Part shown: piece by piece, positions 1 through 5,230 of the stretch
Layout of the letters: the number at the start of each line of letters is the position of its first letter
How positions within the stretch are numbered: the first letter of the stretch is position 1
DNA from: Oscillospiraceae bacterium
Lineage (GTDB): Bacteria > Bacillota > Clostridia > Oscillospirales > Oscillospiraceae
NCBI GenBank assembly: GCA_009785655.1
Contig: WQVW01000131.1
Location: forward strand, 1-5,230
Direction: 5' to 3'
Length of the DNA: 5,230 bases
Translations under genes and position numbers: made by a program
The notes under the pieces: model-generated
Database searches by the model: none
What the model saw: the letters and a program-made list of their open reading frames with translations, nothing else
What the model was told of the DNA's origin: nothing

Positions 1-62
1 AAAATTATAAATTTGTCAATTGATTCCTTATCAGGCAATCTTTTGCCATGAAATCCAGTAAT

Positions 63-92
63 TTGACAGCTTGTTTTTTCATAGACTATATG
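63..92 (+). promoter_or_regulatory. Probable promoter of the SLH protein gene
   Basis: A perfect -35 hexamer TTGACA lies at 63-68. After 18 bases there is a TATATG hexamer (87-92), a weaker -10 that keeps the TATA part. This would put the transcription start near base 99 and give a leader of about 50 bases before the ATG at 152. The -35 match is strong, but the -10 is imperfect and the exact box is uncertain. A small 5-bp hairpin (GGCAA 34-38, TTGCC 43-47) lies just upstream and has no obvious role. Confidence 0.45.
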
Positions 93-151
93 CGATATAT
101 TCAAATCGTTTCTCTGTAGTGAAACATGACTAAAGGAGTATAGAGCTTTAT

Positions 152-1267
152 ATGAAAAAACGAATATTCACATTGGCGCTTGTGTTAATCACAATGCTGT
201 CAATAATCCCGTTTGCCTCGGCCGAAACCGCACCCACGTTTACGTTTCAGGACGTACCGGCAAACCACCCGCACCGCAGAGCCATTGAGTTCTGCGCACG
301 CAACGACTTTGTCAGAGGGCATACCGCTACCAGATTCGACCCTGACGGAAGGCTAACGCGTGAGCAATTCGCCTTAATCTGGGCGAGAACGCTCAGAGCC
401 AGAATGCACGAGTTCAATGACGTGCAGCGGGTCACCAGCGAAGCGGATAACGCGATTATTTTGATGCAGGCACTGCGCCATATAGAAGGTGTGTCCCATA
501 CACACTTCTCGCGCCGCTCTCACATCACGCGTGAACAGGCACTGACCATCGCCTACAGGGCCTATATACCGGGCGTGAATGGACAAAACGCTGCCGCACA
601 ATTCCCGGATTTCGCATCCATCTCTGACTGGGCACGGGGGCCAATATCCGCCGTCAAGCACCAAGGCCTTCTGCACGGCATGTTCTCCGGCAATGAATTG
701 CGGCCACTGCAAGATATCACCAGGGGAGAGCTTTGCCAGCTTATCTACAATATCATGAGAGAAGAGTACAGGGTCACTATTAGCACAACGTTCGGCGGTG
801 CTGTCACAGCAAACCGAACCAATGCACGCCCCGGGGATACGGTCACACTCACCGTATCGGCGATCAGTGGTATGCGGCTGGTGCCCGGCTCTGTCAGATT
901 CAACGGCGAAGCCACTACCGGGTCGTATCCGACATTCACCTTCATCATGCCGCACCGCGACGTGACAGTCACCGCGGAATTTGAGCAGATCAATCCGCTG
1001 GTATCTATCGCAGTCACAACCCCACCGACCACCGCCACATTCACGGTTGGACAAAACCTTAATCTCGCCGGCATGGTGGTCACCGCGACTTATGCCGACA
1101 ACACCACACAGGCTGTCACCGCACACATCACAACAGCCCCTGCCGCCGGCAGTGTGCTGAATACCGTCGGAACAATCCCGGTCACCATCAGCTACACGGA
1201 GCTGGGCATCACCCGAACAACCACACAGCTGATCACAGTCAACCCCGCACCGCCACCCGCTCCCTAA
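152..1267 (+). CDS. Secreted SLH-domain protein with InlB-type repeat and bacterial Ig-like domain
   Basis: This is a 371-residue exported cell-surface protein. Residues 1-24 form a classical signal peptide (MKKR, a hydrophobic core, cleavage after ASA). Three S-layer homology repeats follow, at about 32-82, 85-138 and 151-202. Each ends in the family's typical T-R-x-[EQ] turn (TREQ at 69 and 126, TRGE at 190). SLH triplets generally bind pyruvylated secondary wall polysaccharide, so the protein is probably held non-covalently on the wall. Residues 206-278 resemble the divergent InlB B-repeat (a GG turn, 'F-MP-RDVTVTAEF' ending). Residues 283-364 resemble a Big_3/4 Ig-like domain (VTATYADNTT, then a VTISY strand). 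The protein ends abruptly in a short Pro/Ala tail (366-371), with no sorting signal and no enzymatic domain. AAAGGAG at 132-138 is 13 bases from the ATG, longer than usual; an AGAG at 142-145 is closer. It may be a structural or adhesive surface protein; the exact role is unknown. Confidence 0.88.
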   Translation: MKKRIFTLALVLITMLSIIPFASAETAPTFTFQDVPANHPHRRAIEFCARNDFVRGHTATRFDPDGRLTREQFALIWARTLRARMHEFNDVQRVTSEADNAIILMQALRHIEGVSHTHFSRRSHITREQALTIAYRAYIPGVNGQNAAAQFPDFASISDWARGPISAVKHQGLLHGMFSGNELRPLQDITRGELCQLIYNIMREEYRVTISTTFGGAVTANRTNARPGDTVTLTVSAISGMRLVPGSVRFNGEATTGSYPTFTFIMPHRDVTVTAEFEQINPLVSIAVTTPPTTATFTVGQNLNLAGMVVTATYADNTTQAVTAHITTAPAAGSVLNTVGTIPVTISYTELGITRTTTQLITVNPAPPPAP

Positions 1268-1274
1268 CTCATAG

Positions 1275-1306
1275 AAAATTCGCGGCGCTCGACAAGGGCG
1301 CCGCGA
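1275..1306 (-). terminator. GC-rich hairpin terminator in the convergent gap, oriented for znuA
   Basis: A perfect inverted repeat pairs CGCGGCGC (1281-1288) with GCGCCGCG (1298-1305) around a 9-base loop. T1280 and A1306 add one more pair. Read on the minus strand, the stem is followed by AATTTTC (1280-1274), a short U-tract, which fits a rho-independent terminator for the znuA transcript ending at 1341. On the plus strand the bases after the stem are not U-rich, so it would only weakly terminate the SLH gene, although the stem could still protect that mRNA's 3' end. Confidence 0.7.
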
Positions 1307-1340
1307 TGTGCGTTATGGGGGGACGTCTCTTATCTCTGTT

Positions 1341-2297
1341 TTAACTCAACGTCTCATATATCACCGCCAGGTTTCTTGCCATGCGCTCAAGATAAGACAG
1401 CCCGTCCTCAGCGTTTTCTATCGTATAGACAACCTTTACATCTGCACCGATCTCGTTGGCTAACGTCTCGGCGATCAACGGAGACGCCAGGCGTTCTGTC
1501 AGCACTGCCGTTACGTTGTTTTCGCGGGAAAATTCCACCAGCCCGGCCAGCGTCCGTGCATTCGGCTCGCCTTCCGCGAAAACGCCCTGAATGCTGTTCT
1601 GGATCAGTCCGAAATCCCGGCACAGATAGGCAAACACGGCGTGACTGACAATGATCGTTCTGTGTTCAAGGGCTTGGAATCTTTCGTAATACGCATCGAA
1701 AAGCATGTCCAGACGTTCAGCAAAATCGGCAAAATTTTGCCGGTAATAATCCGTCCCGGAATAATCGGCATCAATAAATGCAAGCTTGATATTCTCAGCC
1801 ATGATTGCAGCATTTCTTAAACTCAGCCATATATGCGGATCATACACACCGTGATGGTGTGCGTGTCCGTGAGATTGGCAATGATCCCCGCAACCCAACG
1901 CAATCGGTTCAACGCCATGGGAAGCATCAACAACGGTCAACGAGTCACTTCCGACAGCACTGACAGCCGTATCCACCCAAGGCTCGAACCCTAATCCGGA
2001 CATGATGAACAAGTCCGCATAATGCAGCGCGGTCAGTTCCCGGGCGCGCGGCTCAAAATGGTGCGCGTTGACCCCATCCGGGATTATTTTCGATACATTG
2101 ACGCGGCTGCCGCCGACTGCCGAGGCGAACTCATACAACGCATCGAACGTGACTGTGACACTCAGTGCCGGTGCCTCGACAATGGCCGCCATAGCGAAAG
2201 CAGACTCGTACATCATTGGACTTTGTGCGGTGTCGGCGGAACAAGCTACGATGAAAATGGCAGGCAGAAGCAGTAAAAATCCCCGGAATTTGTGCAA
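1341..2297 (-). CDS. znuA: Zinc ABC transporter substrate-binding lipoprotein (ZnuA/AdcA family)
   Basis: This is the extracellular metal-binding component of a zinc importer (cluster 9 / TroA-fold solute-binding family). I place the start at the TTG at 2297 (318 residues). The in-frame GTG at 2306 lies inside a near-perfect Shine-Dalgarno, GAGGTGAT, whose GAGG is 8 bases before the TTG. Numbered from TTG, residues 1-18 are a lipoprotein signal with lipobox IVAC (Cys19), so the protein is lipid-anchored. Expected zinc ligands are His79 (in the NAHHFEP motif), His155 (DPHIWLS) and His219 (VSHAVFAYL). A His rather than Glu at the third position favours zinc over manganese by family precedent. 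Residues 136-152 form the Cys/His-rich loop typical of zinc-specific members (six His plus a CGDHC pair). The C-terminal EDGLSYLERMARNL helix is also family-like. The length is usual. It is divergent from znuCB and probably zinc-repressed (inference). Confidence 0.94.
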   Translation of the reverse strand: MHKFRGFLLLLPAIFIVACSADTAQSPMMYESAFAMAAIVEAPALSVTVTFDALYEFASAVGGSRVNVSKIIPDGVNAHHFEPRARELTALHYADLFIMSGLGFEPWVDTAVSAVGSDSLTVVDASHGVEPIALGCGDHCQSHGHAHHHGVYDPHIWLSLRNAAIMAENIKLAFIDADYSGTDYYRQNFADFAERLDMLFDAYYERFQALEHRTIIVSHAVFAYLCRDFGLIQNSIQGVFAEGEPNARTLAGLVEFSRENNVTAVLTERLASPLIAETLANEIGADVKVVYTIENAEDGLSYLERMARNLAVIYETLS

Positions 2298-2301
2298 AAT
2301 A

Positions 2302-2309
2302 ATCACCTC
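2302..2309 (-). promoter_or_regulatory. Strong ribosome binding site deciding the znuA start
   Basis: On the minus strand this reads GAGGTGAT, an 8-base perfect match to the 3' end of 16S rRNA. The GTG inside it (2306-2304) is in frame with znuA, but it cannot serve as the start for its own Shine-Dalgarno. The TTG at 2297-2295 sits 8 bases after GAGG, the ideal distance, so TTG is the preferred start codon. Confidence 0.75.
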
Positions 2310-2322
2310 TTAACGGAAATAC

Positions 2323-2352
2323 TTGCAAATTATGTGCAAATATGGTTATAAT
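2323..2352 (+). promoter_or_regulatory. znuC: Promoter for the znuCB operon
   Basis: The -35 is TTGCAA (2323-2328) and the -10 a perfect TATAAT (2347-2352), with an 18-base spacer. The predicted transcript start is close to 2359. This would leave almost no leader before the ATG at 2364 but about 35 bases before the ATG at 2394, supporting the later start for the ATPase. Confidence 0.6.
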
Positions 2353-2360
2353 TATACCAT
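2342..2360. promoter_or_regulatory. Divergent-promoter palindrome, candidate metal-repressor operator
   Basis: The sequence ATGGTTATAATTATACCAT contains a perfect 10-base palindrome TATAATTATA (2347-2356), flanked by ATGG and CCAT with one extra T on the left. It holds both opposing -10 boxes, so a dimeric repressor bound here would silence znuA and znuCB together. A Fur-family zinc regulator (Zur) is the natural guess. However, the site does not match the Bacillus Zur box (TCGTAAT-N-ATTACGA) well, so the operator assignment is inference. Confidence 0.4.
2351..2359 (-). promoter_or_regulatory. znuA: Extended -10 promoter for znuA
   Basis: Read on the minus strand, this is TGGTATAAT, a perfect extended -10 element (TG, one base, TATAAT). 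Extended -10 promoters can work with a poor -35; TTGATA (2376-2371) is present but only 14 bases away. Transcription would begin near 2344 and leave a leader of about 45 bases to the TTG start. The TATAAT shares bases 2351-2352 with the opposing znuC -10. Confidence 0.6.
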
Positions 2361-2393
2361 GAAATGCCAATATCAATGAAATCGGGGTTTTCA

Positions 2394-3068
2394 ATGATAA
2401 GCGCCAAGGGATTATATTTTTCATATACCGGAACATCGCCATATATATTAAGCGGCATGGATTTTGATATATTCGCGGGTGAATACATTTCGGTGGTCGG
2501 CGACAACGGCAGCGGAAAAACCACGCTGATGCGGCTGATTCTGAAAATGATAAAGCCGAGTTCCGGCCTTATCGTGTCCTCCGCCAAAAGAACCGGGTAT
2601 GTTCCGCAGCGGAACAACGGCGCGGACTCTGGATTCCCGATTACCGTGTATGAAATGCTCAACGCATACAGAAAGCTGCTGAACGTGAAAGACAAAGACG
2701 CTGTCAGTGAAAATTTAAGCCTGGTTGGTATGCATGGATTTGAAAACGCGCTAACAAAAAACCTGTCCGGTGGGCAGCGTCAAAAAACGCTTATCGCCAG
2801 AGCCTTAATGGGCGAACCTGATTTGTTGGTTTTAGACGAACCATCCACCGGCATAGACGCGACAAGCAGGCGGGACATCTACAGGATATTAAAGGCACTT
2901 AATCAAACCAAAGGCATGACCATCATCTCCGTGGAACACAACTTGATGGCGGCAATTTCAAATTCAACCAGGATATATCACCTCGCAGGCGGACATGGGC
3001 ATATCTGTACGCCAGAACAGTATGTTGCTGAGTACATGAAAAGGCCGGAGGGATTCGGCGATGCTTAG
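2394..3068 (+). CDS. znuC: Zinc ABC transporter ATP-binding protein (ZnuC family)
   Basis: This is the cytoplasmic ATPase that powers zinc import. I start it at the ATG at 2394 (224 residues). GGGG at 2384-2387 lies 6 bases upstream and the protein then opens with the usual beta strand (MISAKGLYFSY). The ATG at 2364 would add ten residues with no ribosome site and nearly no leader. Numbered from 2394, all nucleotide-binding motifs are present: Walker A GDNGSGKTT (36-44), Q-loop Gln72 (VPQR), ABC signature LSGGQRQ (124-130), Walker B LLVLDEP with catalytic Glu149, the D-loop (STGID) and the H-loop His182 (SVEHNL). It therefore looks fully active. Length is at the short end for the family; the C-terminus carries a small His/Cys cluster (GGHGHIC, 199-205). 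The last 8 bases overlap the start of the permease gene, a sign of translational coupling. Assignment to zinc rests on the neighbouring ZnuA. Confidence 0.93.
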   Translation: MISAKGLYFSYTGTSPYILSGMDFDIFAGEYISVVGDNGSGKTTLMRLILKMIKPSSGLIVSSAKRTGYVPQRNNGADSGFPITVYEMLNAYRKLLNVKDKDAVSENLSLVGMHGFENALTKNLSGGQRQKTLIARALMGEPDLLVLDEPSTGIDATSRRDIYRILKALNQTKGMTIISVEHNLMAAISNSTRIYHLAGGHGHICTPEQYVAEYMKRPEGFGDA

Positions 3069-3882
3069 ATATGAATTCATGCGGAATGCGATTGTCGTAT
3101 CGGTACTGATATCTGTATTAGCCCCAAGCATAGGTATTTTTCTGGTGCTGCGGCGATTTTCGATGATTGGTGATACGCTGGCTCATGCCTCGTTGGCTGG
3201 GGTAACGTTGAGTCTGATAACCCACCAAAACCCGGTGATCGGCGCATTTGTTTTCACAGCGATCTGCGGTGGATTTATTGAGCTGTTGCGGACGCGGTTC
3301 AGAAAAAACGCGGATTTGATTCTGCCAATTATTTTGGCACTTTCCGTCGGCATCGCGATTACCATCATGAGTTCCGGCAGGTTGCGGGTCAATGCGGACA
3401 GTTTTTTGTTTGGCAGTATATTGACAGTGACGCGCACCGATATGGTACTTGTCGCGGTGCTCAGTGTGATATCCGTATTGACAGTCATCTGTCTGTATCA
3501 TCGACTGATATACATTGCATACGATGAAGAGGCAGCGGCGATTGCCGGTGTGCGTGTACGGATGATCAATTATGTGTTCATGGTGCTCGCCGCCGCGGCT
3601 GTGTCGGTGACGATACGCATTGTTGGCGTTTTGGTGATAAGCGCTATGATTACGTTGCCTGTAGCCACGGCACTGCAGTTTGAGGGCGGATTTAAAATTA
3701 CGCTGATACTTTCTGTTATTTTCAGCATTATTTACATTATGACTGGGTTATTATTGTCTTATTATCTGGCTGTCGCGCCCGGCGGATTTACGGCACTTGT
3801 ATCGGTTGCCGGGATCATCCTTGTCATTGCAGGCAAGAAAATTCATGCACACACAATCCGTGCCACACAGCGGTTCGGATAG
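3061..3882 (+). CDS. znuB: Zinc ABC transporter permease (ZnuB family, ABC-3 type)
   Basis: This is the 273-residue integral membrane channel of the zinc importer. It has the family's alternating hydrophobic segments, roughly at residues 9-30, 44-75, 86-104, 127-146, 171-205, 212-236 and 243-258. Recognisable ABC-3 motifs are RRFSMIGDTLAHASLAGV (31-48), LFGSIL (116-121), the GVLVISAMITLPVATA stretch (189-204) and APGGFTALV (239-247). The polar loop around 148-170 (DEEAAAIAGVRV) is the EAA-like coupling loop expected to dock on ZnuC. GGAGGG at 3047-3052 lies 8 bases before the ATG, inside the znuC coding end, and the two genes overlap by 8 bases. The tail ends in HAHTIRATQRFG. No terminator is visible after the stop. 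Confidence 0.93.
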   Translation: MLRYEFMRNAIVVSVLISVLAPSIGIFLVLRRFSMIGDTLAHASLAGVTLSLITHQNPVIGAFVFTAICGGFIELLRTRFRKNADLILPIILALSVGIAITIMSSGRLRVNADSFLFGSILTVTRTDMVLVAVLSVISVLTVICLYHRLIYIAYDEEAAAIAGVRVRMINYVFMVLAAAAVSVTIRIVGVLVISAMITLPVATALQFEGGFKITLILSVIFSIIYIMTGLLLSYYLAVAPGGFTALVSVAGIILVIAGKKIHAHTIRATQRFG

Positions 3883-3914
3883 ATTAAATAGACATCACCT
3901 CACCCAAAAACCAC

Positions 3915-3931
3915 AATCGTGAATCACGATT
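3915..3931. promoter_or_regulatory. Perfect 17-base inverted repeat ahead of the nucleotidyltransferase, candidate operator
   Basis: AATCGTGA (3915-3922) and TCACGATT (3924-3931) are exact reverse complements around a single central A. A one-base loop cannot fold well as RNA and no U-tract follows, so this looks like a protein-binding site rather than a terminator. It sits 9 bases before the GGAGG ribosome site of the next gene. The outer AATCGT/ACGATT recalls the Bacillus Zur box, but the arms are one base shorter each, so the spacing differs. The binding protein is unknown. Confidence 0.5.
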
Positions 3932-3954
3932 AAGACGAAAGGAGGAAAATTTAT

Positions 3955-4746
3955 ATGATAACAGGAGAACAACGTTCATTTATTAACAGGGCACTGCCTG
4001 TGCTGAAAAAAGACGAGCGAATCGTCGGGGTGGCACTTGGCGGTTCCTACGCACGGGATGCGATGGACGAATATTCCGGGCTTGACTTTATCGTCGCCGT
4101 TGACCCAAAGCAGTATGAGAGTATATTGCCGGACAGGGTGGGCATGGCTGAAAAGCTGGGCAAGCTGCTGTCATGCTTTACGGCGGAACATATCCAAAGA
4201 CCAGAGATACTTATTTGCATGTATGGGGAGCCGCTTTTGCACGTGGACTTGAACTTTCAGCCGCTGGACAACATAAGTGCCAGGCTGGAAAATCCGGTGG
4301 TGCTGTACGAAAAAGATAACTTGATGTCTGCCGAATATGCCAAAAAAGAGGCGGAGATTCCGGAGCCGGATCTGCAATGGTTTGAGGACAGATTCTGGAT
4401 ATGGGTGCACTATATCGCAAACCGTATCGGCAGAGGAGAGCTTTTTGACGCGATTGAGGGATTGTCATTCCTGCGCCAGCGGGTCTTGGGGCCGTTACTT
4501 CTGATGAAAAACGGCAGGCCGCCCTGGGGCGTGCGAAATCTGGAAGTCGCCGCACCTGTGGAGTTGCCGCGCCTGGCCGCAACGCTTGCCGAGCACAACC
4601 AAGCAAGCTGTTTGAAAGCACTGAAATCGGCAGCGGATCTGTATATCTATCTCCGAGGGTATAACAAGGCAAGACTCGCCAACCGCGAGGAAGCGCAAAG
4701 AGCGGCACTTAAATATCTCAACACAATTTCTGATAAAATACTATAG
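3955..4746 (+). CDS. Nucleotidyltransferase-domain protein with altered metal motif
   Basis: This is a 263-residue soluble protein with an N-terminal Pol-beta-like nucleotidyltransferase fold. The hallmark helix-turn is GGSYARDAMDEYSGLDF (29-45), and the third acidic position appears as HVDLNF (Asp98). Normally the motif reads S-D-L-D; here residue 42 is Gly (codon GGG, 4078-4080), leaving only Asp44 and Asp98 of the usual three metal-binding Asp. Residues 130-260 are alpha-helical in character, with an RFWIWVHYIANRIGRGELFDAIEGL segment like the C-terminal helical domain of aminoglycoside adenylyltransferase relatives. GGAGG (3941-3945) is 9 bases before the ATG. Family members are often annotated loosely as antibiotic adenylyltransferases. 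Substrate here is unknown, and loss of Asp42 may mean reduced or absent catalysis. It lies 72 bases after znuB with no terminator between, so read-through from the zinc operon is possible. Confidence 0.82.
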   Translation: MITGEQRSFINRALPVLKKDERIVGVALGGSYARDAMDEYSGLDFIVAVDPKQYESILPDRVGMAEKLGKLLSCFTAEHIQRPEILICMYGEPLLHVDLNFQPLDNISARLENPVVLYEKDNLMSAEYAKKEAEIPEPDLQWFEDRFWIWVHYIANRIGRGELFDAIEGLSFLRQRVLGPLLLMKNGRPPWGVRNLEVAAPVELPRLAATLAEHNQASCLKALKSAADLYIYLRGYNKARLANREEAQRAALKYLNTISDKIL

Positions 4747-4766
4747 ACTATATGGCAAAAAATAAT

Positions 4767-4785
4767 GGATGGCCACTGGCCGTCC
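4767..4785. terminator. Hairpin after the nucleotidyltransferase gene, possible weak terminator
   Basis: GGATGGCC (4767-4774) can pair fully with GGCCGTCC (4778-4785), counting one G-U pair, around an ACT loop. On the plus strand the following bases are not U-rich, so termination of the upstream gene would be weak. On the minus strand the stem is followed by ATTATTTTTT, a good U-tract, but no minus-strand gene is seen to its right within the window. Confidence 0.4.
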
Positions 4786-4849
4786 TGTCATGTTGCGCAT
4801 ATTTCTATGTGCTTATACCGAATAATACATAACATAAGGGGATCTGCGT

Positions 4850-5230
4850 TTGGAAATCAATTATAACGGATACTTAATCAGTGATGATAGGCATTTGGTG
4901 CAGCCGGATCGCATGTATGAGATGCTGTCAAAAACATATTGGGGTAAATATCGCACGAAAGAAATGATGCAAACATTAATTGATCATTCGCTATGTTTTG
5001 GAATCTACAAAGACGACACCATGGTTGGATTCGCACGTTGCGTCACTGATTACGCTGCTTTGTATTATCTTTGTGATGTCGTTATTGATGATGCGCACAG
5101 AGGCATTGGACTGGGAAAGGTTCTGGTGAAAACAATCACCGAACACGAAAAATTGGCGCAATTGCTTGGATTGCTTGATACAGATGATGCACATGGCTTA
5201 TATGCGCAATTTGGATTTAAAGATAGACTA
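4850..5230 (+). CDS. GNAT family N-acetyltransferase, 3' end cut by the window
   Basis: An open frame of 127 codons starts at TTG 4850 and is still open at the last base. AAGGGG (4836-4841) lies 8 bases before the TTG, and the first in-frame ATG is 63 bases further on, which would remove conserved sequence, so TTG is the likely start. The product opens EINYNGYLISDD and carries the GNAT core: strand and turn GIYKDDTMVGFARCVTDYA (51-69), the acetyl-CoA-binding turn HRGIGLGKVL (83-92), and the late motif HGLYAQFGF (115-123). These proteins usually run about 135-145 residues, so only a short tail is missing. They transfer an acetyl group from acetyl-CoA to a small-molecule or protein amine; the substrate cannot be told. 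The gene looks more AT-rich than its neighbours by eye. It is separated from the upstream gene by 103 bases and may have its own promoter, though none is convincing. Confidence 0.85.
   Translation, partial: MEINYNGYLISDDRHLVQPDRMYEMLSKTYWGKYRTKEMMQTLIDHSLCFGIYKDDTMVGFARCVTDYAALYYLCDVVIDDAHRGIGLGKVLVKTITEHEKLAQLLGLLDTDDAHGLYAQFGFKDRL

Noticed and set aside
374..1126. Long open frame of 250 codons on the minus strand inside the SLH gene
   Set aside because: It lies fully opposite a well-supported gene, its product is rich in Cys, Arg and Gly with no recognisable domain, and no ribosome site supports it. It is a shadow frame.
1323..1355. Direct repeat ACGTCTC at 1323-1329 and 1349-1355
   Set aside because: It is only seven bases long, one copy is within the znuA coding end, and no associated structure is visible.
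2364..2393. Upstream ATG extending the zinc ATPase by ten residues
   Set aside because: There is no ribosome site before it and the predicted transcript starts only a few bases upstream. The ATG at 2394 has GGGG at good spacing and matches the usual N-terminus of the family.
4211..4708. Minus-strand open frame of 165 codons opposite the nucleotidyltransferase gene
   Set aside because: The product is Pro/Arg/Ala-rich with no domain, and the sense strand has a coherent protein fold and a strong ribosome site.
4743..4754. ATAGACTATATG occurs both here and at 81-92
   Set aside because: An exact 12-base match between two places in a window of this size is expected about once by chance, and the flanks do not match. 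It is not treated as a repeat or attachment site.
4991..5194. Minus-strand open frame of 67 codons near the right edge
   Set aside because: It is opposite a clear GNAT reading frame on the plus strand with intact acetyl-CoA-binding motifs.

Overview
The window looks like chromosomal DNA from an anaerobic, monoderm Firmicute (Clostridia-like). The evidence is a secreted protein with three S-layer homology (SLH) repeats, a lipoprotein-type (not periplasmic) metal-binding protein, strong purine-rich Shine-Dalgarno sites, and AT-rich intergenic stretches around moderately GC-balanced genes. This assignment is an inference from protein style; no marker gene is present.

Layout, left to right: (1) 1-151, a leader with a plausible promoter. 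(2) 152-1267 (+), a secreted SLH protein with an InlB-type beta repeat and a bacterial Ig-like domain. (3) 1268-1340, a convergent intergenic gap holding a strong GC hairpin, best read as the terminator of the minus-strand gene. (4) 1341-2297 (-), a zinc-binding lipoprotein (znuA). (5) 2298-2393, a divergent control region in which two perfect TATAAT boxes face each other and overlap inside one palindrome. (6) 2394-3068 (+), the zinc transporter ATPase (znuC), overlapping by 8 bases (7) 3061-3882 (+), the membrane permease (znuB). (8) 3883-3954, a short gap with a perfect 17-base inverted repeat just ahead of (9) 3955-4746 (+), a small nucleotidyltransferase-fold protein lacking the usual first Asp of its metal site. 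(10) 4747-4849, a gap with a hairpin. (11) 4850-5230 (+), a GNAT acetyltransferase that starts at TTG and runs off the right edge.

The centre is a complete high-affinity zinc importer. ZnuA, anchored outside the membrane, captures Zn2+ and passes it to the ZnuB channel, driven by ATP hydrolysis in ZnuC. The binding protein is transcribed away from the ATPase-permease operon, so both arms must be controlled from the same roughly 90-base region. The flanking SLH protein, nucleotidyltransferase and acetyltransferase have no visible functional tie to zinc uptake.

I found no mobile element, CRISPR array, rRNA, tRNA or clearly new multi-gene system. The most interesting signals are regulatory (the face-to-face promoter palindrome and the inverted repeat before the nucleotidyltransferase) and the altered catalytic motif of the nucleotidyltransferase.
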